Shown: piece by piece, positions 1 through 7,292 of the stretch
How the letters are laid out: every line of letters begins with the position of its first letter
Position numbering within the stretch: the first letter of the stretch is position 1
NCBI GenBank assembly: GCA_963842235.1
Contig: CAWJFT010000001.1
Span: 1,798,001 to 1,862,000 of the forward strand
DNA length: 64,000 nucleotides
From: JACDAN01 sp963842235
GTDB lineage: Bacteria; Actinomycetota; Thermoleophilia; Gaiellales; Gaiellaceae
Direction of reading: 5' to 3'
The notes under the pieces: model-generated
Told to the model about the DNA's origin: nothing
The model's database searches: none
What the model saw: the letters and a program-made list of their open reading frames with translations, nothing else
Program-made: the position numbers and the translations under genes

Positions 1-1
1 G

Positions 2-511
2 CACGAGGCAAGGACACGTCGCCTGCTCGCGAAGGCTCTGGCAGAGCTTGATCGCGCGAACGAGCACGGCTCGCGCGGCGTAGTCTTTTTTGGGCCCGAG
101 GGGGAAGCGGAGTTCATCTCACCTCCGGTTCACCGTCTCTTGCGCGACTTCTTTCCGGCGGCGCCCGCCGGCCGGCTGCCTGCCGCGCTTGCAAACTGGC
201 TGGAGGACGGTCGCTCGCAATCGCTGCTCCGCCGACGTGGCGACCGCCGGCTCGTGATCGAGCGGACTGCCGATTCGCTGATCCTCGAAGAGCGAGTCGA
301 GGAGATTCCATTGACGGCGCGCGAGCGCGACGTGCTCTCATGGGTCGCGCGCGGCAAGACCAATGCCGAGATTGCCCAGCTGCTCTGGCTTGCACCGAGC
401 ACGGTGCGCAAGCACCTCGAGAACGTCTACGCCAAGCTCGGCGTCAGCACGCGCACCGCCGCGGTGGCCCGGTTTCTCGGCCTGCTCGACGCCGAGGCTT
501 CCGCTTCCTGA
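2..511 (+). CDS. LuxR-family regulator, C-terminal part (5' end outside window)
   Basis: The reading frame is already open at the left edge, so the start lies outside the window; about 169 residues are visible. The last 65 or so form a LuxR/NarL helix-turn-helix: LTARERDVLSWVARGKTNAE, followed by an STVRKHLENVYAKLGVSTR recognition region. This class binds DNA as a dimer and controls transcription. The preceding 90 residues (with FFGPEGEAEFISPP) look like the end of a PAS- or GAF-like sensory domain, but that is a weak guess. No response-regulator receiver domain is visible in the part present. The target genes cannot be told from context. The stop TGA is followed 15 nt later by the next rightward gene. 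Confidence 0.8.
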   Translation, partial: HEARTRRLLAKALAELDRANEHGSRGVVFFGPEGEAEFISPPVHRLLRDFFPAAPAGRLPAALANWLEDGRSQSLLRRRGDRRLVIERTADSLILEERVEEIPLTARERDVLSWVARGKTNAEIAQLLWLAPSTVRKHLENVYAKLGVSTRTAAVARFLGLLDAEASAS

Positions 512-526
512 GTACGCTCCGCTTGA

Positions 527-1237
<711 letters not shown>

Positions 1238-1286
1238 GGCTCTTGGCATCACTTCCGGCGCACGTGCCGGGCCCTCCGGGCGGAGC

Positions 1287-1766
1287 TCAGCGGGACAGGA
1301 GGGCGACAGCTTGCGCGGCGAGGCCCTCGCCGCGGCCGGTGAAACCGAGCCGATCGGTTGTCGTCGCATGGACGGCGATGCGGTCCTGCTCGACGCCGAG
1401 CGTGTCCGCCAGCCGCGCACGCATGTCATCGCGGCGGTCGGCGATCCGAGGCTGCTCGCCGATGAGGATGCAGTCGGCGTTCACGAGCTGGTACCCCGAC
1501 GCCGTCACCTTGCCATAGGCGTTGCGCAGCAGGAGCAGCGACGAGACGCCGCGCAGGGAGTCGTCGTCCGCAGGAAAGAGCGTCCCGATGTCGCCAAGCC
1601 CCGCGGCGCCGAGCAATGCGTCGATCACCGCATGCGTGAGAACGTCGCCGTCGGAGTGCCCCGCGAGCCCCCGGTCCTGGTCGAACTGGATGCCGGCAAG
1701 CACGAGCGGAACGCCGTCGGCGAACGCGTGGGCATCGACCCCAAGGCCGATTCGGAGGCCGGTCAA
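1287..1766 (-). CDS. ispF: 2-C-methyl-D-erythritol 2,4-cyclodiphosphate synthase
   Basis: Fifth step of the MEP isoprenoid pathway: converts CDP-methylerythritol 2-phosphate to the cyclic diphosphate with loss of CMP. The product has 159 residues, normal for this trimeric enzyme. The metal ligands are visible as GLGVDAH (Asp11, His13) and GDVLTHAVIDALL (His45). The family signature TTTDRLGFTGRGEG sits near the C terminus. The start overlaps the stop of the PHP gene by four bases (ATGA), so it is the last gene of the carD-ispD-PHP-ispF unit and probably translationally coupled. Confidence 0.97.
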   Translation of the reverse strand: MTGLRIGLGVDAHAFADGVPLVLAGIQFDQDRGLAGHSDGDVLTHAVIDALLGAAGLGDIGTLFPADDDSLRGVSSLLLLRNAYGKVTASGYQLVNADCILIGEQPRIADRRDDMRARLADTLGVEQDRIAVHATTTDRLGFTGRGEGLAAQAVALLSR

Positions 1767-2557
1767 CCCAGCCGCTCCTGACGCGCCGCCCGGCCCTCGA
1801 AAACCGTGACCGTCTCATAGCCCGCGGCCCGCGCGTGCTCGATCGCCCGATCGAGGTCGCGGCCGACGTTCTCCGGGACATGCGCGTCGCACGCCAGCGT
1901 GATCGGCACCCCGCGCTCGTTCGCCTCCGTTAGGAGGTCAGCGTTCGGATACAGCTTGCCGTGCCGCTTGTGCAGACCTGCGCTGGAGACCTCGAGGCAG
2001 ACGCCGTCGAGGGAGTCGGCCACCGCCCCCCAGTCCCAGGCGATCTCCTCGCCGTACATCTTCACGAGATCGGGATGCCCGAGCGTGTCGAAGAGCCCAC
2101 TCTGCGCCGCGCCCGCGAGCGTCTCGTAATAGCGTCGCCACGCCTCTTCGACTCCGACCGACTCCACGAGGCTCGGCTCGCCGTCGATTCCGTGCCCGTC
2201 GACGAAGTGGATCGAGCCTATGAGGTAGTCCCACGGATACGGAGCGAGAAGGTCGCGCGTTTCCTCCTCACGGCCCGGAACGTAGTCGACCTCGAGCCCG
2301 AGCTTCACCGGCAGGCCCTGATCTCTCGCCGCCACGACCGCCGAGACGTAGCGCTCGATCGGATAGCGGCAGCGCTCGAGGTGGTACGGCACCGACCACA
2401 GCGAGCGCGTCTCTTCGAAGTAGTAGACGTGCTCGGTGAAGCCGATCTCGTCGACCCCTCGTTCTGCGGCTGCCTCGATGAACCGTTCGACCGCCTCGAC
2501 CGAGTGGTCGAGCGACTCGTCGGGCGCTCGCAGGTGCATGTGGTAGTCGACGATCAT
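1763..2557 (-). CDS. PHP-domain phosphoesterase (HisJ/HisK-like histidinol-phosphatase family)
   Basis: 264-residue PHP-fold metallohydrolase. Metal-binding motifs are in order: DYHMHLRAP at the N terminus, IGFTEHVYYF, GLEVDYVP, LIGSIHFVDG, LGHPDLVKMYG and a final ACDAHVPENVG. This pattern matches the HisJ/HisK group, whose best known member removes phosphate from L-histidinol phosphate. No other histidine gene is nearby; it is wedged between ispD and ispF with 4-bp overlaps on both sides. Its substrate therefore cannot be assigned from context, and a role linked to isoprenoid intermediates is only speculation. Confidence 0.85.
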   Translation of the reverse strand: MIVDYHMHLRAPDESLDHSVEAVERFIEAAAERGVDEIGFTEHVYYFEETRSLWSVPYHLERCRYPIERYVSAVVAARDQGLPVKLGLEVDYVPGREEETRDLLAPYPWDYLIGSIHFVDGHGIDGEPSLVESVGVEEAWRRYYETLAGAAQSGLFDTLGHPDLVKMYGEEIAWDWGAVADSLDGVCLEVSSAGLHKRHGKLYPNADLLTEANERGVPITLACDAHVPENVGRDLDRAIEHARAAGYETVTVFEGRAARQERLG

Positions 2558-3228
2558 TCGGCGGGCGTGAGCCAGTGCTCGACCAGCTCGAGATCGGACT
2601 GGTCCGTGATCTTGACGAGCCGGCGGTCTCCCAAAACGACCTTGATGCGACCGCCTCGCGCTTCGACCATCGCAGCGCAGTCCGGGGCATCGTCGCCCGC
2701 AGCGGCCGCGTCGCGAAGTGCGGGCCAGACGAAGGCCTGTGGCGTCTGCGAGACGACAAGCTCGTCCCGGTCGACCGTCCCGACGACCCGCTCGCCGTCG
2801 ACGCGCTTCACGGTGTCCGCGATCGGCAGGACCGGGACGACGCCGTCCCAGCCTTCGTTGAGCGTCACCAGCAGGCGCTCGATCACCGCCTCGTCCAGCA
2901 CCGGGCGCGCCGCGTCATGGACGAGGACGACGGCAGCGTCATCCGGAACCTCCGCGAGACCGGAGCGCACGGACGCCGCGCGGCTGACGCCCCCCGGAAC
3001 GACGGCGACCACCTTGCCGCAGCCGAGCTCCTCGGCGAGCAGGATCACCGGCTCCTCCCAGTCCGGCGGCGCCGCGACGACGATCGAGTCGATCCACTCG
3101 GAGGCCTCGAGCCGCTCGAGGCTCTCGGCCAGCAAGGGGCGCCCGCCGAGGTTTGCGAACGCCTTCGGGCGGTCCAGACCGAGTCGCTCGCCGCGGCCCG
3201 CCGCGACGATCACGGCCCAGACCGACAT
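2554..3228 (-). CDS. ispD: 2-C-methyl-D-erythritol 4-phosphate cytidylyltransferase
   Basis: Third MEP pathway step: joins CTP and methylerythritol 4-phosphate. 224 residues, standard length. The N-terminal nucleotide-binding loop is VIVAAGRGERLGLDRPKAF, followed by LVHDAARP and ADTVKRVDGERVVGTVDR, all typical of IspD. The start ATG lies 16 nt after carD and the stop overlaps the PHP gene by four bases. The carD-ispD-ispF neighbourhood is conserved in actinobacteria and supports both assignment and co-transcription. Confidence 0.97.
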   Translation of the reverse strand: MSVWAVIVAAGRGERLGLDRPKAFANLGGRPLLAESLERLEASEWIDSIVVAAPPDWEEPVILLAEELGCGKVVAVVPGGVSRAASVRSGLAEVPDDAAVVLVHDAARPVLDEAVIERLLVTLNEGWDGVVPVLPIADTVKRVDGERVVGTVDRDELVVSQTPQAFVWPALRDAAAAGDDAPDCAAMVEARGGRIKVVLGDRRLVKITDQSDLELVEHWLTPAE

Positions 3229-3244
3229 CAGGCGAGGGCCCGCG

Positions 3245-3769
3245 TTACGCGGCCACGCCGGCCTTGGCGCGCTTCTTCTTCGAGTCGGCGTCCGAGACGA
3301 GCACCTCGTCCAGCCACTCCGCCGTCTCTTCCTCGTCGAGGCCCTTCGCGTACATGAGCTCGCTGATGAGGATCTTCTTCGCCTTGACGAACATCTGCTT
3401 CTCGCCGGTGGAGAGTCCCTTGTCGCGGTCGCGGAGCGAGAGGTTCCGCACGACCTCGGCGAGCTCGAAGATGTCGCCGGTCTTCATCTTGTCCCGGTTG
3501 TGCTTGAAGCGCCGGTTCCAGTTCTTCGGCATGGTCGTCCCGTTGCCCGTGAGCGCCTTGACGACCTCCTTGACGGTCTCTTCGTTGATGACCTTGCGCA
3601 ACCCGACCTTCTCGGCGTTGTCAGCGGGCACGTTGACCGTCATGTCGTTGTGGATGATCTGAATCGTGAGGTACTCACGCTTCTCTCCGAGCACCTCGCG
3701 CGACTCCTTTTTCACGACAGTGCCTGCTCCGTGGTGCGGATACACCACCTTGTCGCCGACCTTGTACAA
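3245..3769 (-). CDS. carD: CarD-family RNA polymerase-binding transcription regulator
   Basis: CarD binds the RNA polymerase beta subunit and stabilises the promoter open complex, mostly at rRNA and housekeeping promoters. The N-terminal RNAP-interaction domain is seen as YKVGDKVVYPHHGAGTVV. A helical DNA-binding part follows, with NWNRRFKHNRDKMKTGD and GLSTGEKQMFVKAKKIL. I place the start at TTG 3769 rather than GTG 3784: GGAGGT lies six bases upstream of the TTG, and the product then starts M-Y-K-V-G-D like known CarD proteins. The C terminus carries a lysine-rich tail. First gene of the isoprenoid unit. Confidence 0.95.
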   Translation of the reverse strand: MYKVGDKVVYPHHGAGTVVKKESREVLGEKREYLTIQIIHNDMTVNVPADNAEKVGLRKVINEETVKEVVKALTGNGTTMPKNWNRRFKHNRDKMKTGDIFELAEVVRNLSLRDRDKGLSTGEKQMFVKAKKILISELMYAKGLDEEETAEWLDEVLVSDADSKKKRAKAGVAA

Positions 3770-3807
3770 GCCCCGACCTCCCACTCCAGACGATTACACA
3801 ACAAACC

Positions 3808-3833
3808 GCCGGCGGGGTGACACTACCGCCGGC
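3808..3833 (-). other. Leader hairpin upstream of carD
   Basis: Arms GCCGGCGG (3808-3815) and CCGCCGGC (3826-3833) form an 8-bp GC stem in the predicted 5' leader of carD, between the -10 site and the start codon. It could stabilise the mRNA or affect initiation. No known leader family is recognised. Confidence 0.5.
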
Positions 3834-3843
3834 GAACGCAGCC

Positions 3844-3872
3844 AGTATACCGGAAACCCGCCCAAAAAGCCA
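3844..3872 (-). promoter_or_regulatory. Predicted promoter of the carD-ispD-PHP-ispF unit
   Basis: On the minus strand a good -10 hexamer TATACT (3844-3849) lies 17 bases downstream of a weak -35 TGGCTT (3867-3872). It leaves a leader of about 70 nt before the carD TTG. This is the only clear sigma-A type site in the carD-radA gap. A weak -35 with a good -10 is common at actinobacterial promoters. Confidence 0.5.
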
Positions 3873-3903
3873 CAGTTTCCAGGGATTTTCCGGAAAACCC
3901 CTG

Positions 3904-5241
3904 CTAGCGGCGGGGTTCGAGCGCGGCGCTGATCGCCTGACGAAGCGTCTCGACCGCCCTCGTCTCCAGCCCTTGGCGAGGCTTCGTGGCCGCCGGGGCG
4001 ATCACCGCGCCGAGCCCGAGCTTCGCGCACTCCTCGAGCCGCCGCTCGGCCTGGGCCGCAGGTCGGAGACGCCCCGTCAACCCGATCTCTCCGAATGCCG
4101 CCGTCCCCGCCGGAACCGGCGATCCACGGGCCGCGGAGGCGATCGCGAGCGCGACCGCTAGGTCGGCGCCCGGCTCGTCGACCCGCACGCCTCCCGCCAC
4201 GTTGACGAACACGTCGGCCTGCCCGAGTGCGATGCCGCCATGGCGTGTGAGAACGGCGACGATCATGGCGAGGCGCTTCGGATCGACGCCTGTGCCGACC
4301 CTCCGGGGCATCGCCAGGTCGGTCGGGGAGACGAGAGCCTGTACCTCCAGCAGGAGCGGCCTCGTCCCCTCGAGCGCGCACGCGACGGCAGATCCGACCT
4401 CCTCTTCGCGCGCCGCGCCAAAGATCTGCGATGGATCCGGAACGCCGACGAGCCCGGTCCCGGTCATCTCGAAGACCCCAAGCTCGTTTGTGGACCCGAA
4501 GCGGTTTTTGACCGCCCGCAGGACGCGATGGGCGTGATAGCGGTCGCCCTCGAACTGCAGCACGCAGTCGACGAGGTGCTCGAGGACTCGTGGGCCGGCG
4601 ACTGCCCCGTCCTTCGTTACGTGGCCGACGAGGAAGAGCGCGACACCTGCCTCCTTGGCCAAACGGAGGAGGCGCGCCGATGCCGCACGGACCTGAGCGA
4701 CTGAGCCGGGAGCCGACCCGATCTCGGATGAGTAGAGCGTCTGCACCGAGTCGATCACACAGACCGCAGGCCGTTCGTGCTCGAGCGTGGCGCAGACCGC
4801 GTCGAGGTCGGTCTCGGCAAGAATCTCGACCCCCTCGGCGCCGCCCAGCCGAGCCGCGCGCAGCTTCACTTGCGCGGCCGACTCCTCGCCAGTCACGAGC
4901 AGCGCCCGCCGGTCCTTCGAGATGGCGGCGAGCGCCATCAGGAGCAGCGTGGACTTGCCGACCCCGGGCTCGCCGCCGACGAGCACGAGCGAGGCGGGGA
5001 CGAGGCCTCCGCCGAGGACGCGGTCGAGCTCGGAGACGCCGGTAGACATCCGCTCCGCCTCCTCGGCCTCGACCTCGACCAGCCGGAGGACGGGTCGCGC
5101 GGCTGCTCCGTTCGCGCGCGTGGGCTCCGGCGCCTCCTCGTTGAGCGTCCCGAAGCTCCCGCAGCCGGGACAGCGGCCGAGCCAGCGGCCGGTCGACTGC
5201 CCGCACTCCGAGCACGCGTATCTGAGGGCCGGCTGGGCCAT
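3904..5241 (-). CDS. radA: DNA repair protein RadA
   Basis: RecA-related ATPase that drives branch migration during recombination repair. Order of parts in the 445-residue product: a four-Cys zinc finger (C10, C13, C24, C27 in CSECGQSTGRWLGRCPGCG), a Walker A GGEPGVGKST near residue 90, the RadA-specific KNRFG motif, and a Lon-protease-like C-terminal domain (VNVAGGVRVDEPGADLAVAL). The frame remains open 111 bases upstream, but ATG 5241 puts the zinc finger at the usual place. RadA, CarD and IspD are neighbours in many actinobacteria. Divergent from the oxidase gene. Confidence 0.96.
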   Translation of the reverse strand: MAQPALRYACSECGQSTGRWLGRCPGCGSFGTLNEEAPEPTRANGAAARPVLRLVEVEAEEAERMSTGVSELDRVLGGGLVPASLVLVGGEPGVGKSTLLLMALAAISKDRRALLVTGEESAAQVKLRAARLGGAEGVEILAETDLDAVCATLEHERPAVCVIDSVQTLYSSEIGSAPGSVAQVRAASARLLRLAKEAGVALFLVGHVTKDGAVAGPRVLEHLVDCVLQFEGDRYHAHRVLRAVKNRFGSTNELGVFEMTGTGLVGVPDPSQIFGAAREEEVGSAVACALEGTRPLLLEVQALVSPTDLAMPRRVGTGVDPKRLAMIVAVLTRHGGIALGQADVFVNVAGGVRVDEPGADLAVALAIASAARGSPVPAGTAAFGEIGLTGRLRPAAQAERRLEECAKLGLGAVIAPAATKPRQGLETRAVETLRQAISAALEPRR

Positions 5242-5326
5242 GCGAAGCACTCTAGGCGGCGAAACGGACGCTCTCTGTGCCGACTCTGTGTCGAATGATG
5301 CGCCGCGGCGCACTAGGCTCCGGCCT

Positions 5327-6409
5327 GTGGAGCGCGCACACGATCCGCTCAACGTCTGGGATTACGAACGGCTCGCCGAGGAGACCCTCGACGAGGCGTC
5401 GTTCGGCTACTTCGCGGGCGGCGCTGGGGACGAGCACGCGGTTCGCGGCAACCTCGAGGCGTTCAATCGCTGGCGCCTGCGTCCCAGGGTCCTGGTCGAC
5501 GTCGAGGAAGTCACAACGGCGACGACGGTCCTCGGAACCGAGCTTTCGATGCCCATCATCGCGGCGCCGGTCGCCTATCAGCGGATGGCGCACCCGGAAG
5601 GCGAGTTGGCGGTTGCGCGCGGCGTCGCGGCGGCCGGGACGATCATGTGCCTCTCGACTTTCGCGACCACGAGCCCAGCCGACGTCGCTGAGGCGGCTTC
5701 CGAGGGCGGGCGCTGGTTCCAGCTCTACTGGCACCCCGACCGCGAGGTGACGAAGCAGGTGCTGGCCCAGGCGCGCGAGTCCGGAGTCTCAGCCGTCGTC
5801 TTCACCGTCGATCTGCCGGTCCTCGGCCCACGAGAGCGCGATCTCCGCTCCGGTTTTGCGCTTCATCCGGACTACCGGTTGGAGGTCTATGCGTCGGCGC
5901 TTGGAGAGCTTGGCGTCGTGACCCCGGCTTCGGCTGCGACTCTCGTGGATCCGAGCCTGACCTGGCGCGACCTCGAGTGGCTCCACGAGCATGCCGGCCT
6001 CCCCGTGATCGCCAAGGGGATCCTGACCGCCGAGGACGCGCTTCTGGCCGCCGAGCACGGCTGCGAGGCCGTCGTCGTGTCCAACCACGGCGGGCGCCAG
6101 CTCGATCGCGCCGTCGCGTCGCTGGACGCGCTCCCCGAGGTGGTCGAAGCGGTGGGCGACCGCGTCGAGGTGCTGATGGACGGCGGCGTGCGCCGAGGGA
6201 CCGACGTGGCGATCGCGCTGGCGCTGGGCGCAAAGGCCGTGCTCATCGGCCGCCCGGTGATCTGGGGCCTCGCCGCGCGCGGCGAGCACGGCGTCCAGCA
6301 CGTGTTCGAGCTGCTACGCGACGAGCTCGCGCTCGCGCTCTCCCTGCTGGGCTGCCCGTCGCCCGGCGCCGTCGGGCGGGCGCACGTCACGCCCGCTCCG
6401 CGCGGCTGA
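5327..6409 (+). CDS. FMN-dependent alpha-hydroxy-acid oxidase/dehydrogenase
   Basis: 360-residue TIM-barrel flavoprotein of the glycolate oxidase/lactate dehydrogenase family, oxidising a 2-hydroxy acid to a 2-oxo acid. Seen motifs: ASFGYFAGGAGDEHAVR at the N terminus, MPIIAAPVAYQRMAHPEGE, the catalytic SNHGGRQLD (His and Arg that bind substrate), and VLMDGGVRRGTDVAIALALG with GRP for FMN phosphate binding. The exact substrate (lactate, glycolate or other) cannot be decided. I chose GTG 5327, giving the usual length; the upstream open frame is only opposite radA. Its last 96 bases overlap the convergent permease gene. Confidence 0.9.
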   Translation: MERAHDPLNVWDYERLAEETLDEASFGYFAGGAGDEHAVRGNLEAFNRWRLRPRVLVDVEEVTTATTVLGTELSMPIIAAPVAYQRMAHPEGELAVARGVAAAGTIMCLSTFATTSPADVAEAASEGGRWFQLYWHPDREVTKQVLAQARESGVSAVVFTVDLPVLGPRERDLRSGFALHPDYRLEVYASALGELGVVTPASAATLVDPSLTWRDLEWLHEHAGLPVIAKGILTAEDALLAAEHGCEAVVVSNHGGRQLDRAVASLDALPEVVEAVGDRVEVLMDGGVRRGTDVAIALALGAKAVLIGRPVIWGLAARGEHGVQHVFELLRDELALALSLLGCPSPGAVGRAHVTPAPRG

Positions 6410-7276
6410 GGCGAGCAGCAGGCCGCCGAGGATCGCGACAACCCCGAGCAGCTGGAGGGACGAAGGGCTCTCCCCGAGCAGAATCGCGGCGAAGATCACC
6501 GAGCAGACCGGCTGCAGTGTGAGCAGCACGGAAGTGACGACGGCGGGCAGGCGCGGCAGCGACACCGTGATCAGCAGCCACCCGAGCACCTGGGCGGAGA
6601 GAGCGAGGATGAGGAGCCAGCCCTGCGCGGAGGCGGTCGGCCAGAAATCGAGCTCTCCGAGCGCGAGACCGATCGGGATGGTCAAGAGCGCCGAGGCGAT
6701 GGTCGCATCGCACAATGGGCCCGCCACGCGCCGCAAGTCGCTAGAGCCGTGGCGGAGCGTGAGCAGGAAGCCCGTGTACGCGATGCCGGTCAAGAGGCCG
6801 AAGAGGACGCCGAGCGACGGGTTCTCCCCGTAGGCCCCGCTCTCGAGCACGCCCGAGATCAGAACGACGCCGCCCATCGCAACGGGAATCGCCGCGAGCA
6901 GCGGCCCCGAGGGCCGCTCCCTGTAGATGAGCCACGCGAGCACGCCGACGAGCATGATCTGGGTGTTGCCGAGCACCGTCGCCAGGCCGGCGCCGACGTA
7001 CTCGATCGAGTGGTGCCAGATGATCAGGTCGACGGCAAGAAAGGCGCCGGCGAGCCAGGCCCACGAGCGCGCCCGCCACGGCCGCGGACCGAGCCGCCGG
7101 TCCTCCCACCAGGCGAGCAGGAGGAGCGGAGGCACCGCATACGCACAGCGGAAGAACGCCCCGGTCGAGGGCGAGACCTCGGCGAGCTTGTAAAGGATCG
7201 CCGAGAACGCGATCGCCACCGCCCCTGCGAGCGCGGGCAGCGTCGGATGCCCGCCAGCGAGGCGGCTCGGGCTCAC
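6314..7276 (-). CDS. EamA-type DMT-superfamily permease
   Basis: 320-residue membrane protein with about ten hydrophobic segments in two EamA repeats (roughly residues 10-140 and 155-290). The first repeat shows FFRCAYAVPPLLLLAWWEDR and GLATVLGNTQIMLVGVLAWL; the second ends with LQPVCSVIFAAILLGESPS, the usual signature. These proteins export or import small metabolites; the substrate is unknown. The C-terminal 32 codons overlap the oxidase gene on the other strand, and the tail there is charged and probably cytoplasmic. Lies 16 bases downstream of the clpC stop and may be co-transcribed with it. Confidence 0.9.
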   Translation of the reverse strand: MSPSRLAGGHPTLPALAGAVAIAFSAILYKLAEVSPSTGAFFRCAYAVPPLLLLAWWEDRRLGPRPWRARSWAWLAGAFLAVDLIIWHHSIEYVGAGLATVLGNTQIMLVGVLAWLIYRERPSGPLLAAIPVAMGGVVLISGVLESGAYGENPSLGVLFGLLTGIAYTGFLLTLRHGSSDLRRVAGPLCDATIASALLTIPIGLALGELDFWPTASAQGWLLILALSAQVLGWLLITVSLPRLPAVVTSVLLTLQPVCSVIFAAILLGESPSSLQLLGVVAILGGLLLASAARSGRDVRPPDGAGRRAAQQGERERELVA

Positions 7277-7292
7277 GGCGCCGCCTTAATAC

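Noticed and set aside
1763..2557. Naming the PHP gene hisJ
   Set aside because: Motifs fit HisJ/HisK-like enzymes but context is isoprenoid synthesis, so the symbol would overstate the evidence.
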